This document shows, one piece after another, positions 52,317 through 61,709 of a stretch of DNA of 64,000 nt (its first letter is position 1; each line of letters begins with the position of its first letter). Below the pieces are notes generated by a model, which did no database searches, was not told the DNA's origin, and was given only the letters and a program-made list of their open reading frames with translations. Origin of the DNA: Paenibacillus solani (GTDB lineage: Bacteria > Bacillota > Bacilli > Paenibacillales > Paenibacillaceae); assembly GCF_001277345.1 (NCBI RefSeq), contig NZ_LIUT01000008.1, positions 124,155-188,154 on the forward strand, read 5' to 3'. Position numbers and translations under genes: made by a program.

Positions 52317-53606
52317 ATGTCAACGGTAGTCGTTGTGGGAACACAATGGGGAGATGAAGGGAAAGGGAAAATCACGGATTATTTGGCGGAAAGCGCTGAC
52401 GTGGTAGCCCGTTACCAAGGCGGCAACAATGCCGGCCACACCATTCTGATTGACGGTAAAAAATTCAAGCTTAGTTTGATTCCATCCGGAGTATTCTATA
52501 AAGATAAAACTTGTGTAATCGGAAACGGTATGGTCGTTAATCCGGCTGCACTTATTGAAGAGATTAATTATATTCATGACAACGGGTTTAGCACAGATAA
52601 TCTGGTGATCAGCGACCGTGCTCATGTTATCATGCCTTATCATATGGTATTGGACGCTCTTGAAGAGGACCGCAAGGGTCCGAACAAAATCGGTACAACG
52701 CGCAAGGGGATTGGCCCTTGCTACATGGATAAAGCAGCACGTAACGGCATCCGGATCGCAGATCTGATGGATGCAGAAGAGTTCGAGCTTAAACTTCGCC
52801 ATCTGGTGAAGGAGAAGAACCAGGTGATTACTCAGGTGTACGGGGGAGAAGCACTTGATGTTGAAGAAATCCTGAAGCAATACCTGGAGCACGCTGAAGT
52901 TATTCGTAAATATGTGCGTGATACTTCCGTTGTCTTGAATGATGCGATTGATGAGAATCAAAAAGTTCTATTCGAAGGCGCGCAGGGCGTTATGCTGGAT
53001 ATCGACCAAGGTACGTATCCATTCGTAACCTCTTCGAATCCTTCGGCTGGTGGCGTATGTATCGGCTCCGGGGTGGGACCTTCGAAGATTCAGCAGGTCA
53101 TCGGTGTGGCTAAATCCTATACAACGCGTGTAGGAGACGGACCTTTCCCGACAGAGCTGGATAATGAAATCGGCGAATATATCCGTGAAAAAGGACATGA
53201 ATATGGTACGGTAACAGGGCGTGCCCGCCGCGTTGGCTGGTTCGATAGCGTCGTTGTTCGCCATGCCCGCCGCGTAAGCGGAATTACCGGCTTGTCCCTG
53301 AATTCGTTGGATGTGCTCAGCGGACTGGAGACGGTTAAGATCTGTACTGCGTATAAATTCCGCGGTGAGGAAATTACGCATTACCCAGCAAGCTTGAAAA
53401 TGCTTGCCGAGTGCGAAGCCATCTATGAAGAGCTGCCAGGCTGGAGTGAAGATATTACGAGAGCGAAGATACTGGAGGACCTGCCAGAGAACACGCGTCG
53501 TTATGTAGAACGTGTATCCGAACTGACCGGCATTCCAATTGCCATCTTCTCCGTCGGCCGCAACCGGGAGCAGACCAATCAGGTGCTTCCGATCTATGAG
53601 AAATAA
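52317..53606 (+). CDS. purA: Adenylosuccinate synthetase
   Basis: The 429-residue enzyme joins IMP and aspartate with GTP to give adenylosuccinate, the first step from IMP to AMP. The GTP-binding loop GDEGKGKITDY, the NNAGHTI segment and the TRKGIGPCY segment are intact. I choose ATG 52317, 7 bases after GGCGGAGG; the ATG two codons earlier overlaps that site. It has a PurR-type operator and its own promoter. A terminator follows. Confidence 0.97.
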   Translation: MSTVVVVGTQWGDEGKGKITDYLAESADVVARYQGGNNAGHTILIDGKKFKLSLIPSGVFYKDKTCVIGNGMVVNPAALIEEINYIHDNGFSTDNLVISDRAHVIMPYHMVLDALEEDRKGPNKIGTTRKGIGPCYMDKAARNGIRIADLMDAEEFELKLRHLVKEKNQVITQVYGGEALDVEEILKQYLEHAEVIRKYVRDTSVVLNDAIDENQKVLFEGAQGVMLDIDQGTYPFVTSSNPSAGGVCIGSGVGPSKIQQVIGVAKSYTTRVGDGPFPTELDNEIGEYIREKGHEYGTVTGRARRVGWFDSVVVRHARRVSGITGLSLNSLDVLSGLETVKICTAYKFRGEEITHYPASLKMLAECEAIYEELPGWSEDITRAKILEDLPENTRRYVERVSELTGIPIAIFSVGRNREQTNQVLPIYEK

Positions 53607-53670
53607 ATCAATTTAAGATATAAGGATAAGAAGGGTTCGCCCCCTAACCTATACCCTAAGTTTTGCGCTC

Positions 53671-53708
53671 AACCTGCTGACCATGGAGTCGGCGGGTTTT
53701 CTTTTTTG
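53671..53708 (+). terminator. purA terminator
   Basis: AACCTGCTGAC (53671-53681) pairs with GTCGGCGGGTT (53688-53698), with two G-U pairs, followed by TTTCTTTTTT. Confidence 0.8.
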
Positions 53709-54012
53709 GACGAATTTGTCCCCGCTCCTCACAATATTATCCCTAAGTAAACCGTCCATGAACCCTATAATGGAAAGAGACATAGAGGACAGCACGCTGA
53801 ACATTTGGAATTGGGGCTAAAGACAGCGTATGATGCAGTCAGATTCACTTAGGAGGGACAGAAGCCATACCGTTTAATATGGTAGCTTCACTTGCGATTA
53901 TCGAATGAGCTTCAGCTATACTGGAAAGGTATAAATTCTATAATCATGAATAAAGACCGGATTCATCCGTTTAGGTACTCAGGTACCCGGGATAAATCCG
54001 GTCTTTTTGTTG
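53709..54012. other. intergenic region between purA and hrtA
   Basis: About 300 bases with no supportable gene. A TATAAT (53766-53771) and an AGGAGGGAC ribosome-site-like stretch lead only into a nine-codon frame. At its right end is a 12-bp inverted repeat that terminates transcription. Confidence 0.5.
53952..54008. terminator. terminator at the 3' end of hrtA
   Basis: AAAGACCGGATT (53952-53963) pairs perfectly with AATCCGGTCTTT (53995-54006). The U-run is best on the plus strand (TTTTTG), but the A-run on the other side allows use by hrtA on the minus strand too. Confidence 0.7.
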
Positions 54013-54711
54013 TTATAGCTGAATCGGCCGCGGCTGCTCGGAGAGCTTGCCGTCTTCGATATAGACGATCCGGTCGCACAGATCAAGCATACGCTGGTCA
54101 TGCGTAACCATGACGGCAGCTTTCTGGCGCAGCTTTACCTCATCGGCGAGCATTTGGACAACGGTTCGACCCCGTTCGGAATCCAGACTTGCTGTAGGCT
54201 CATCTGCCAGTATAAGCTCTGGATCACTCATCCATGCCCGAGCAATGGCAACGCGTTGACGCTCGCCGCCGGACAGGCTCTCAGGGTAATGAGACTTGCG
54301 GTGGGATAAACCCAGCCGGTGGAGCAGATCATCTGCCCGCTGCTTCGGCTCCTGACCATGCTGGCCTGCAAGCTTGGCCATCAAGAGCAGCTGATCGCGA
54401 ACGGTTAAATACGGGATGAGGTTGGAAGATTGGAAGATAAAGCCGATATGGCTCAGCCGCAGCTGATTCATTTTTTTAGCGGATAACTTGGTGATCTCCT
54501 GATCATACATCCATATACGCCCCTTCGAAGGGGATAACAGCGCGCCTGCGATGGAGAGAAAGGTACTCTTGCCCGAGCCTGAAGGTCCAACGACCGCGAC
54601 AAACTCCCCACTTTTGATATCCAGCGATATATGATCCAGCACTTTCACGGATGTATCGCCATCACCGAATTCTTTACTTACCTGATCAAGCAACAGTTTG
54701 GATTGTGTCAT
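54013..54711 (-). CDS. hrtA: Haem-efflux ABC transporter ATPase HrtA
   Basis: A 232-residue MacB/LolD-like ABC ATPase. Walker A GPSGSGKSTFLSIAG, signature LSGGERQRVAIARAW and Walker B LILADEPTASLDS are complete. The FIFQSSNLIPYLTVRDQL segment resembles staphylococcal HrtA. HrtA and HrtB export excess haem. The assignment rests on the linked HrtB, HssS and HssR. Its ATG overlaps the hrtB stop by one base. Confidence 0.85.
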   Translation of the reverse strand: MTQSKLLLDQVSKEFGDGDTSVKVLDHISLDIKSGEFVAVVGPSGSGKSTFLSIAGALLSPSKGRIWMYDQEITKLSAKKMNQLRLSHIGFIFQSSNLIPYLTVRDQLLLMAKLAGQHGQEPKQRADDLLHRLGLSHRKSHYPESLSGGERQRVAIARAWMSDPELILADEPTASLDSERGRTVVQMLADEVKLRQKAAVMVTHDQRMLDLCDRIVYIEDGKLSEQPRPIQL

Positions 54712-55820
54712 TATGCAGCCCTCCCGATAGCTTCAATTGCATCAATCTTGATGACCCGATAGAGCGACAATAGCGACCCCAAGAGGGATACCGCCAGGAA
54801 CAGTAAAGAACAGAGCAGAACAACAGACGGGGTTAGCGAAAACGGTACAACGCCGGCTAACAGGTAGGAAACCCCATACGTCAGCCCGATGCTAATCGCA
54901 AGACTAACCAGAGTGAGGGACAGGACTTGAAGTATTAAATTCCTCGCCAGGTATCCGGTTCCAGCTCCAATCGCCTTCAGGACGCCGAACTGGTTCATTT
55001 TTTGAATCGTAATGACGTAGAAGAACACAGCGAGCACAAAAGCTGCGATGACAAATAAGAAAACAATCATCATAATGAGCGAGCCCTGTTCTTCTTGGAA
55101 ACCGGGGATGCCCTGCAGTGCTTCCTTCTTAGTTATGAGCTCGATGCCGGGTATGTCCGAAACGAGGGCTTCCATCTGCTCCGTGCTGCCATTCAAAGCA
55201 ATCGCATTATAGATGGCGCCGTGCTTCGAGCTGCCGGGCTGAAGGGATTTCCAGCCCTCGAAATTCATGTGGATGACCGGTGCATGACTGAAGGATTGTC
55301 CTTCCGTAAATGCCGCGATCTCAAAGGATGTGCCAGAAGCCTGATCGACAATCCGATCGCCCAGACGGTAGCCATCATCCTTCAAAGAACTGTCGGCCAT
55401 GACAACACCTGCATCTGTATTGCTAATCCGGGAGCCTTCCACAACCTTGGGAGCCAGGAAGCTCTCCATATCGATAGCAAAAAAGGCCGCATCGAATTTG
55501 GTGGAGGAGCCTTCCTGAGTCAAGGTGCTCATATGCACGCCCAGCTGAGCAGCATCGCTTCCACCGGGGTGACTACGGACTTCGTTCCAGAGCTCGTCTG
55601 TAAGCACCGATCGGTTGATCCGATGGTCGGACTCTTCCTGAAGCACGAGGTAATCGGCCTTCATATTTTGGATGGAAGAGGCGTTATCAGAGGATAGTCC
55701 CTGAGCCAGTCCCGTCACGAACAGGACGAGCCAGGCGATCAGTACCATAATAAAACCGATCAACAGATAGCGCAGCTTCGCATGTCGAAATTCACGCAAT
55801 GCAAGAAACATGGGTCTCAT
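54711..55820 (-). CDS. hrtB: Haem-efflux ABC transporter permease HrtB
   Basis: A 369-residue FtsX-type permease with four membrane segments and a large extracellular domain between the first and second. The N-terminal LFVTGLAQGL and the C-terminal FFYVITIQKMNQFGVLKAIG and IKIDAIEAIG segments closely resemble HrtB of Staphylococcus. I start it at ATG 55820. An ATG two codons upstream and one three codons downstream are alternatives because the ribosome site AGGAATGGAG is ambiguous. An HssR box lies 75 bases upstream. Confidence 0.85.
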   Translation of the reverse strand: MRPMFLALREFRHAKLRYLLIGFIMVLIAWLVLFVTGLAQGLSSDNASSIQNMKADYLVLQEESDHRINRSVLTDELWNEVRSHPGGSDAAQLGVHMSTLTQEGSSTKFDAAFFAIDMESFLAPKVVEGSRISNTDAGVVMADSSLKDDGYRLGDRIVDQASGTSFEIAAFTEGQSFSHAPVIHMNFEGWKSLQPGSSKHGAIYNAIALNGSTEQMEALVSDIPGIELITKKEALQGIPGFQEEQGSLIMMIVFLFVIAAFVLAVFFYVITIQKMNQFGVLKAIGAGTGYLARNLILQVLSLTLVSLAISIGLTYGVSYLLAGVVPFSLTPSVVLLCSLLFLAVSLLGSLLSLYRVIKIDAIEAIGRAA

Positions 55821-55894
55821 CTCCATTCCTGTAATGGTTGCAAATTATCCCTTGGTTTTATATCTAGCGGGACATGCCTCAAGTATAGGAATGG

Positions 55895-55914
55895 AATATG
55901 AACAGAGCATGAAC
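55895..55914 (-). promoter_or_regulatory. HssR box (direct repeat) upstream of hrtBA
   Basis: On the minus strand the sequence is GTTCATGCT, two bases, then GTTCATATT. The HssR-binding site of Staphylococcus aureus hrtAB is a direct repeat of GTTCATATT with the same two-base spacer. A TATACT (55887-55882) lies just downstream towards hrtB as a possible -10. The site lies between hssS and hrtB. Confidence 0.8.
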
Positions 55915-55929
55915 TGAAGCAGTGGGGCA

Positions 55930-57309
55930 TTAAATGATCGGGAGGGTCACCGTGAAGGTGGTGCCCATGCCCGGCTCACTTGTCACTTCGATGTGTCCGC
56001 CATGCAGCTCTACAATCTTCAATGTGATGGATAAGCCCAGTCCGCTGCTGCCCTCGGAGCGGTCCCTAGCTTCATCCACACGATAGAAGCGATTGAAGAT
56101 ATGGGGCAGATGTTCTTGCGGAATCCCGATACCGGTATCGGAAACTTCAATGCGGCAATGTTTGTTCTGCTCGGAAATACGTAGTGAGATGACGCCTTCC
56201 GCAGGCGTAAATTTAATGCTGTTGGTGATGAGGTTCGTCCATACTTGATGCAGCATCTGCTGATCACCATAGATATAGGTGGAGGGCAGCGACATATCGA
56301 TGGTGAGATCCTTGCTGCGCCAGCTCCATTCGGTATGGAACAATACCTGCTTGATTTGCTCGGCAACGTCGAAGGTGGTCCTCTCCAAAATGTTCTCTTC
56401 CTTATCCAGGGATGCCAGCATAAGCAATTGTTTGCTGAGCTGGGACATCCTGCGGCTTTCCGCTTCGATGATGGATAAGTAATGCTGCTGCTGTTCCTCA
56501 GACAAGCGCTTGGTTTGCAGGGTCTGCGAAAAGCCCTGAATCGAGGCAAGCGGCGATTGGATCTCATGCGATACATTAGACACAAACTCCTGGCGCATCT
56601 GCTCCAGCTGTGCCAGGCTTTTGGCCATTTGAGAGAAACGATCCGCGAGCTGCCCCAGCTCATCCCGCCGCGTGACATTCAGCTCGATGTTGTATTGACC
56701 CTGTGCAACGCTCTGGGTCGCCTCGGTTAACTTCACGATCGGTTTCACGATAAAGCGCGTAATGATACCGACTAGCAGAATGCTCAGCAGGATAGCAATC
56801 ACCATGATAATGGAGAAGAAGATGCGCATCTCCCCGAACTGAACCGTGATATCGGGCCTGATGAAAAGCGCCTGCGGTGTGCCGTCTACCTGCAATGGAA
56901 TGCCGATGGAGTTGCTTAGCACATTGTCAAAAAACCCGGTAATGAAAAGCCCCGACGGGAACTCAGCGATACCATGGTAGACGGTGCCGCCGAGAACCTG
57001 TTGGACTGTCTCACGAGGGAGGTCCTGCTTACGGAAAATGCCTCCATAAAGCCATTCTTTCCCTTGGTCGTTCACCAGATAGAATTGATAGCCGAGCTGC
57101 CCGAGATGATGGAGATATTCATGAATATCGATCTCAGGGTGGCTGTCATAGAAATGTCCGATATCCTTGGCCATCGCGGTTACTTTTTGATCATTGAAAG
57201 GTTTGAGATTGTATTGATAGTAGAGATTTGACAGCACAAAAGCAATAAAGCTGCTAACCACCATGATGGCAATGGTTGTAAGGACGATGCGTGAATAGAG
57301 AGTTTTCAC
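55930..57309 (-). CDS. hssS: Haem-sensing histidine kinase HssS
   Basis: A 459-residue membrane sensor kinase. Two membrane helices (about residues 8-28 and 160-180) flank an extracellular domain with HLGQLGYQFYLVND and FITGFFDNV, both shared with S. aureus HssS. HAMP, the H-box FVSNVSHEIQSPLASIQ (phospho-acceptor His) and the ATPase blocks (ITNSIKFTPAEG, DTGIGIP, GSSGLGLSI) follow. It senses excess haem and phosphorylates HssR. It overlaps hssR by 4 bases. Confidence 0.88.
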   Translation of the reverse strand: MKTLYSRIVLTTIAIMVVSSFIAFVLSNLYYQYNLKPFNDQKVTAMAKDIGHFYDSHPEIDIHEYLHHLGQLGYQFYLVNDQGKEWLYGGIFRKQDLPRETVQQVLGGTVYHGIAEFPSGLFITGFFDNVLSNSIGIPLQVDGTPQALFIRPDITVQFGEMRIFFSIIMVIAILLSILLVGIITRFIVKPIVKLTEATQSVAQGQYNIELNVTRRDELGQLADRFSQMAKSLAQLEQMRQEFVSNVSHEIQSPLASIQGFSQTLQTKRLSEEQQQHYLSIIEAESRRMSQLSKQLLMLASLDKEENILERTTFDVAEQIKQVLFHTEWSWRSKDLTIDMSLPSTYIYGDQQMLHQVWTNLITNSIKFTPAEGVISLRISEQNKHCRIEVSDTGIGIPQEHLPHIFNRFYRVDEARDRSEGSSGLGLSITLKIVELHGGHIEVTSEPGMGTTFTVTLPII

Positions 57310-57983
57310 TGCGGCCCCGCCTCCAGTTTATACCCCACCCCACGGACGGTTCGGATGTGGAAATCCCCGGTGCGGTCAGCGAAGCGTTCCCGCAGCCGTT
57401 TGATATGAACATCTACGGTCCGATCATCTCCGTCAAAGTCGGAACCCCAGATGAGCTCAATCAATTCTTCCCGTGAGAATGTTCGATCAGGATAGCTTGC
57501 AAGCTGCGAGAGCAGCTCAAATTCCTTCATCGGCAGCATCAGCACTTTCCCGTGTCCCTGGATTTCATAGCTTTTGCGGTCGATGATGGTTTCGTTCAGA
57601 TGGATCTTATCGGCGCTGACCATCTGATATCGGCGCAGCAGCGCCTTGATCCGAAACAGCAGCTCCCTCGGTTCAAAAGGTTTGGTCAAGTAGTCATCGG
57701 TGCCTACCGCAAAGCCCCGCTCCTTATCCACAAGCTGATCCTTGGCCGTTAGCAGGATGACGGGGAAATCATAATAACGGCGAATTTCTTCGCAAAGCTG
57801 ATACCCGTCCTTGTTCGGCATCATCACATCCACGACAGCGAGGTGAATCTGTTCTTCCGCTAAGCGGGCAGAAGCTTCCTCTCCGTCGGCAGCTGTGTAC
57901 ACTGTGTAACCTTCAGATTGAAGATGGTATTGCAGCAATTCCCGAATATGCGGATCATCATCGGCGATTAATATATGAATCAT
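57306..57983 (-). CDS. hssR: Haem response regulator HssR
   Basis: A 225-residue OmpR-family regulator. The receiver domain has DDD near residue 8, the phospho-acceptor Asp in VVDVMMPNKDG near residue 52, and Lys in TKPFEPREL. The C-terminal winged helix ends RTVDVHIKRLRERF...VRGVGYKLE. Segments FAVGTDDYLTKPFE and TVDVHIKRLR match staphylococcal HssR closely. It is the first gene of the hssR-hssS unit, upstream of hrtBA on the same strand. Confidence 0.88.
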   Translation of the reverse strand: MIHILIADDDPHIRELLQYHLQSEGYTVYTAADGEEASARLAEEQIHLAVVDVMMPNKDGYQLCEEIRRYYDFPVILLTAKDQLVDKERGFAVGTDDYLTKPFEPRELLFRIKALLRRYQMVSADKIHLNETIIDRKSYEIQGHGKVLMLPMKEFELLSQLASYPDRTFSREELIELIWGSDFDGDDRTVDVHIKRLRERFADRTGDFHIRTVRGVGYKLEAGPQ

Positions 57984-58239
57984 GAGTGGAATGAACCTCC
58001 TTCATAAGCAGTTCCAATGACTATATATGTATCATATATCTCCCTCTCTGGTCGATTGCGGACTCCATAGCCTGGAAGTATTGTGGCCTAAAACCGGACG
58101 AATCATGAACTATATCAATTCAACAGTGAAAAAATATAGAATCGGCGGTTGAAGTGATAGAGTGCGGTCAATACTGGAAGAAGGAAGCAATTATGATCAT
58201 GGTATATGAGATATGGATATGTGATAGGAGGAGTTGGAA

Positions 58240-58914
58240 GTGAATTGGATGAAATGGCTGCTGAAAGTCAGCCTGACCACGCTCCTGGTGAGCACGCTTA
58301 CGATAGTGACGACAGGCTTCGTAGTGAACGCTTATATTCAATCGGTGCTGTCCAGTTTTAATATTCAGCTGGAGACGGAGTCGATGGGTGTGGGCGGCAT
58401 GATGAAGGCGATGCTGGGGATCGGCTCCGGTACAAAGCCGGATAGTGTAAATTCCGTCAAGGAAAGCGGTCAGACAGAAAATAAGGGGTCTACTGCCGAG
58501 AATTCGATATCGGGCGCAGGGAAGGACGCTAATACTGGCAAAGCCGAGAATGATGAGACGAGTACGAAGGAATCGGAAACGACGATTGAGCCGTCAGAGA
58601 ACGAGGCACCGGATAATTCCTTGCCCGTGATGGGCAGGAATACGTCAGAGGCTGGCGATCCCTCCCTGGAAGACCAGCAGATTGTAATGACTCCCGGGGA
58701 TATCGTGGATCGAAAAGGCAGTTTGTCGACAGAGGACAAGGAAGAGATTTTTACGATATTGATGAATAAGCTGCCCCAATCTGAAATGCAGAAAATATCC
58801 GAAGCCATGGAAGATGGGCTAACGGCGGCGGAGCTTGAAGAGATCGAGCAAGGCATATCCAAATATTTGAATCCCGAAGAATTCGATAAACTGATCTCCA
58901 TGCTCAAAGAATAA
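58240..58914 (+). CDS. membrane-anchored protein of unknown function
   Basis: I do not recognise this 224-residue protein. A hydrophobic segment at about residues 7-30 (VSLTTLLVSTLTIVTTGFVV) is probably a signal anchor. A long Ser, Thr, Glu and Gly-rich linker of low complexity covers about residues 65-150, and a short helical domain rich in acidic residues ends the chain (SLSTEDKEEIFTILMNKLP and ALEEIEQG-like heptads). I choose GTG 58240, with GGAGGAG 6 bases upstream; a TTG two codons earlier overlaps that site. It is divergent from hssR. The layout suggests an envelope or spore protein. Confidence 0.7.
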   Translation: MNWMKWLLKVSLTTLLVSTLTIVTTGFVVNAYIQSVLSSFNIQLETESMGVGGMMKAMLGIGSGTKPDSVNSVKESGQTENKGSTAENSISGAGKDANTGKAENDETSTKESETTIEPSENEAPDNSLPVMGRNTSEAGDPSLEDQQIVMTPGDIVDRKGSLSTEDKEEIFTILMNKLPQSEMQKISEAMEDGLTAAELEEIEQGISKYLNPEEFDKLISMLKE

Positions 58915-58991
58915 AGCTATATGGGGCGAAGAGCCGTTCTGTCACGATATTATCAATGGTTTGTTAGAATTATACATTGGAAAAAACAGGG

Positions 58992-59017
58992 AAACCCGCG
59001 TCCGGCGCGGGTTTTTG
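58992..59017 (+). terminator. terminator after the unknown anchored protein
   Basis: AACCCGCG pairs with CGCGGGTT around a short loop (58993-59013), followed by TTTTGG. Confidence 0.8.
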
Positions 59018-59181
59018 GTCGTTTTCGCAAACTTGAAATGATTGTAATGGCTATGTTAAAGTATACAAAGATCGAAAAGGTTAAAATTTTGAAACCTTTT
59101 GACGAATGCTGTCGCAAGGGAAAACCAGTTAGCTTGACTATATAAATTTTTACATAGGATAAGGCTTTAAAGGAGAGGGAC

Positions 59182-60756
59182 ATGAAAGGTTTTAACGGAA
59201 AACGGTGGATAGACCGTCTGAAAAGCAAGCCAGCAGTCAAGCACTCCGCCTCGGATAACAACACCAATCGCGAATCCTCTGAGCCAATGCATCCAGAACA
59301 ATCGAGATGGGTATCACCCCGCCGGTGGATTTGGTTGTCGGCCGGAGCGATTCTCATTGCAGGATCGATCTATACAGGCAGTAAAGCTTATGTGAATGCG
59401 AATACGATTCCATTCTATCAAGTATATGTAGATGGGAAAGCGATCGGCGCCATCCAGGATGATGCCCAGCTTGACCAGCTTCTCACAGCGAAACAGAAGG
59501 AATATCAGAAGAAATATCCGGATGTGCTCATGGTGCTTCAAACGGAAGGGATTACAACCAAGGCTGACCGCTCTTTTAAGCCGGAAGTGAACAGCGAAGA
59601 GACGCTAGATAAACTGGACGGCATGCTGAAGGCTTATGCCCGCGGCGTGGAGCTGAAGGTGAACGGCGAGACGGTGGCGATCATGAAGGATCAACAGTCA
59701 GCCAAGGCTGCCGTAGAAGCAGCAAAATTAAAATTTGCTCCCGCTGCTGCCCAGAAGGATAAGACGCAAAAGGCGGCGCTGACGAGGACATCCGCATCGG
59801 CATCTAAGAAGAAGGGTGAAAACGAAAGCGGGCTTCAATCCGTAGCTATCAAAGAGGACATCTCACTGGCCAACACCAAGGCGGACCCTAACAAGGTGCT
59901 GAATGTGGATGAAGCAGTCAAGGCGCTGACGGGTACGAAAGAGAAGCCGGTCGTGTACACAGTGAAAGAGGGAGACACGATCTCCTCGATCGCACAGCAT
60001 TTTGGTATGAAGTCTGCTGATGTCATGGCGCTCAATCCCGAGCTGAAGGAGAAATACGTTCAAATCGGGGCCGAGCTGCAGGTGACGAAGCCGGAAGCAC
60101 CGCTGACGGTAAGAACGGTAGAGACGGTATCGGAGAAGCAGCCGAGCAAACCGGAGACGATCGTCCGCAAGAGCAGCGAGCTTCCGCTCGGCAAGCGAAA
60201 GGTTGTACGTCCCGGACGGGATGGCGTCAAAACGGTGGATTATATTGTAACGAAGGAAAATGGAAAGGTTGTTTCCAAGCAATGGACAGGTCAGCAGGTG
60301 GTTCAGGAAGCCCTGCCAGAGGTTGTATACAAAGGCACCAAGGTAGCGCCTAAGAAAAAGGCTGTTGCCAAAGTGACGTCCAAGAAGTCCGACGGCCGCA
60401 TGTTCGCATGGCCAGTCAGCAGCCCGCGCATTACAAGCCCATACGGTCATCGCTGGGGAAGAACCCATGAGGGAATCGATATGGTTGGCGGAAGCTCCAT
60501 TAAGGCAGCTGCCTCCGGAAGAGTTGTCTTTGCAGGCCGGCAGAACGGTTACGGCAACGTCGTGATTGTCGATCATGGCAATGGCTACCGTACCTTGTAT
60601 GGACATATGAGCAAGATTTCCGTTCGTAACGGACAGTCGGTTGGACAAGGCTCCCAGCTGGGTGTCATGGGTAGTACGGGCCGTTCCACCGGAAAGCATC
60701 TGCATTTTGAAGTGCAAAAAAATGGAGTTGCCAGAAATCCGATGAAATATCTGTAG
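59182..60756 (+). CDS. M23-family cell-wall endopeptidase with LysM and G5 domains
   Basis: A 524-residue secreted or membrane-anchored wall hydrolase. A short cytoplasmic tail and a membrane helix near residues 50-68 are followed by a long, charged stem. A LysM domain (VVYTVKEGDTISSIAQHF, about residues 254-300), a G5 domain (about residues 305-385) and a C-terminal LytM/M23 domain (about residues 405-520) follow. The zinc ligands are in HEGID and HLHFEV, so the peptidase is probably active and cuts peptide cross-links. It may act in growth or sporulation. It lies close to walR, whose regulon includes such enzymes. GGAGAGG precedes the ATG. Confidence 0.93.
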   Translation: MKGFNGKRWIDRLKSKPAVKHSASDNNTNRESSEPMHPEQSRWVSPRRWIWLSAGAILIAGSIYTGSKAYVNANTIPFYQVYVDGKAIGAIQDDAQLDQLLTAKQKEYQKKYPDVLMVLQTEGITTKADRSFKPEVNSEETLDKLDGMLKAYARGVELKVNGETVAIMKDQQSAKAAVEAAKLKFAPAAAQKDKTQKAALTRTSASASKKKGENESGLQSVAIKEDISLANTKADPNKVLNVDEAVKALTGTKEKPVVYTVKEGDTISSIAQHFGMKSADVMALNPELKEKYVQIGAELQVTKPEAPLTVRTVETVSEKQPSKPETIVRKSSELPLGKRKVVRPGRDGVKTVDYIVTKENGKVVSKQWTGQQVVQEALPEVVYKGTKVAPKKKAVAKVTSKKSDGRMFAWPVSSPRITSPYGHRWGRTHEGIDMVGGSSIKAAASGRVVFAGRQNGYGNVVIVDHGNGYRTLYGHMSKISVRNGQSVGQGSQLGVMGSTGRSTGKHLHFEVQKNGVARNPMKYL

Positions 60757-60821
60757 TTCTGTGTTATACTAGGAAAACCAATGCGACATAAGCCATTATT
60801 GGTTCATATATCATAATCATG

Positions 60822-60857
60822 AAGATGGCCGCTCCTTAAAGGGGCGGCCATCTTTGC
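60822..60857 (+). terminator. terminator after the M23 peptidase gene
   Basis: AAGATGGCCGCTCC (60822-60835) pairs with GGGGCGGCCATCTT (60841-60854), with one G-U pair. The T-run is short (TTTG), but stem stability is high. The convergent minus-strand gene may share it. Confidence 0.7.
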
Positions 60858-60959
60858 GTTTTGGCAAACGGACTTTGGTGAGACTCGCTCTCATCCCCTT
60901 GGAGGAGATAAGCTCCATGAAGTGAGTACAATCTTCTGAGCTTTTGAGGATGAGCACGG

Positions 60960-61256
60960 TTACTTTTTGAACAGATAGACTAGAAGATTCACCAGCGACA
61001 GCATCACGATTGCTATGAACATGTAAAAGGAAACGGCATCGCCGCCGATCCCCAATTCATCGGAAAGTATGCCTATTTGATAGGCCAGATAAGCGGATAC
61101 GGCTACGCTGCTAAGTGTGATGACTGCTACGGTAAACTCATTAATCAAGAACCTACGATTCTTTCCGATTGTTTGAATAAGCAACGAGATGATCAGAATC
61201 ATAATGAACAGAATATAGATCGGCCTGAAGTTAAGGAAGACATCTGTGCTTTCCAT
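60960..61256 (-). CDS. small membrane protein of unknown function
   Basis: A 98-residue protein with three hydrophobic segments at about residues 12-28, 40-58 and 76-96. No family is recognised. The ATG at 61256 has AAGGAGG 10 bases upstream, which supports a real gene. It is head-on to walR, which is read from the other side of a 450-base gap. Function is unknown. Confidence 0.6.
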   Translation of the reverse strand: MESTDVFLNFRPIYILFIMILIISLLIQTIGKNRRFLINEFTVAVITLSSVAVSAYLAYQIGILSDELGIGGDAVSFYMFIAIVMLSLVNLLVYLFKK

Positions 61257-61709
61257 CCCAATATAACCTCCTTGATATGACTAGAATGTGCTCCCATCCC
61301 AGCTGTATGGAAATCGACAGATTATGCTAATGAACAACGGAATTGAACAAACCCCATATAAAGTAAATAATTGCCATAAACGAGCACAGTACTAACCATA
61401 CCATGCTCCTATGCTTCCATCAATTCCAATACAGAATATCCTTAGAGGGAAGTCTCCGTCCCCCCTCTAATATCTTATTCAATCTAACTGGATGACAGAA
61501 TAACGCTTAGGATTGGAACTCCACGCACGCTTTGCGGCGCCTAAATGGATCATAAATAGGGGATACGAAATAGAGGGCGGCAGTTCAGGAACGGTTGGTG
61601 TGTAGTGACGGCAGGTGTGGTAAAATGAAGGGAAGACCGTTTAAGTGTGAGTTCAAAAAGGGACTTTTTGAACATCCTCTTTAAGTGAAGGTATGAGGTG
61701 AACAGGAAG
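61257..61709. other. intergenic region upstream of walR
   Basis: About 450 bases with no gene. It contains an 8-bp inverted repeat TTAGAGGG with CCCTCTAA near 61442-61470 and must contain the walR promoter, which was not placed. Divergent promoters are needed for the small membrane protein and for walR. Confidence 0.5.

Noticed and set aside
58921..59145. 74-codon plus-strand frame between the unknown anchored protein and the M23 gene
   Set aside because: It runs through an intrinsic terminator and has no ribosome site or family character.
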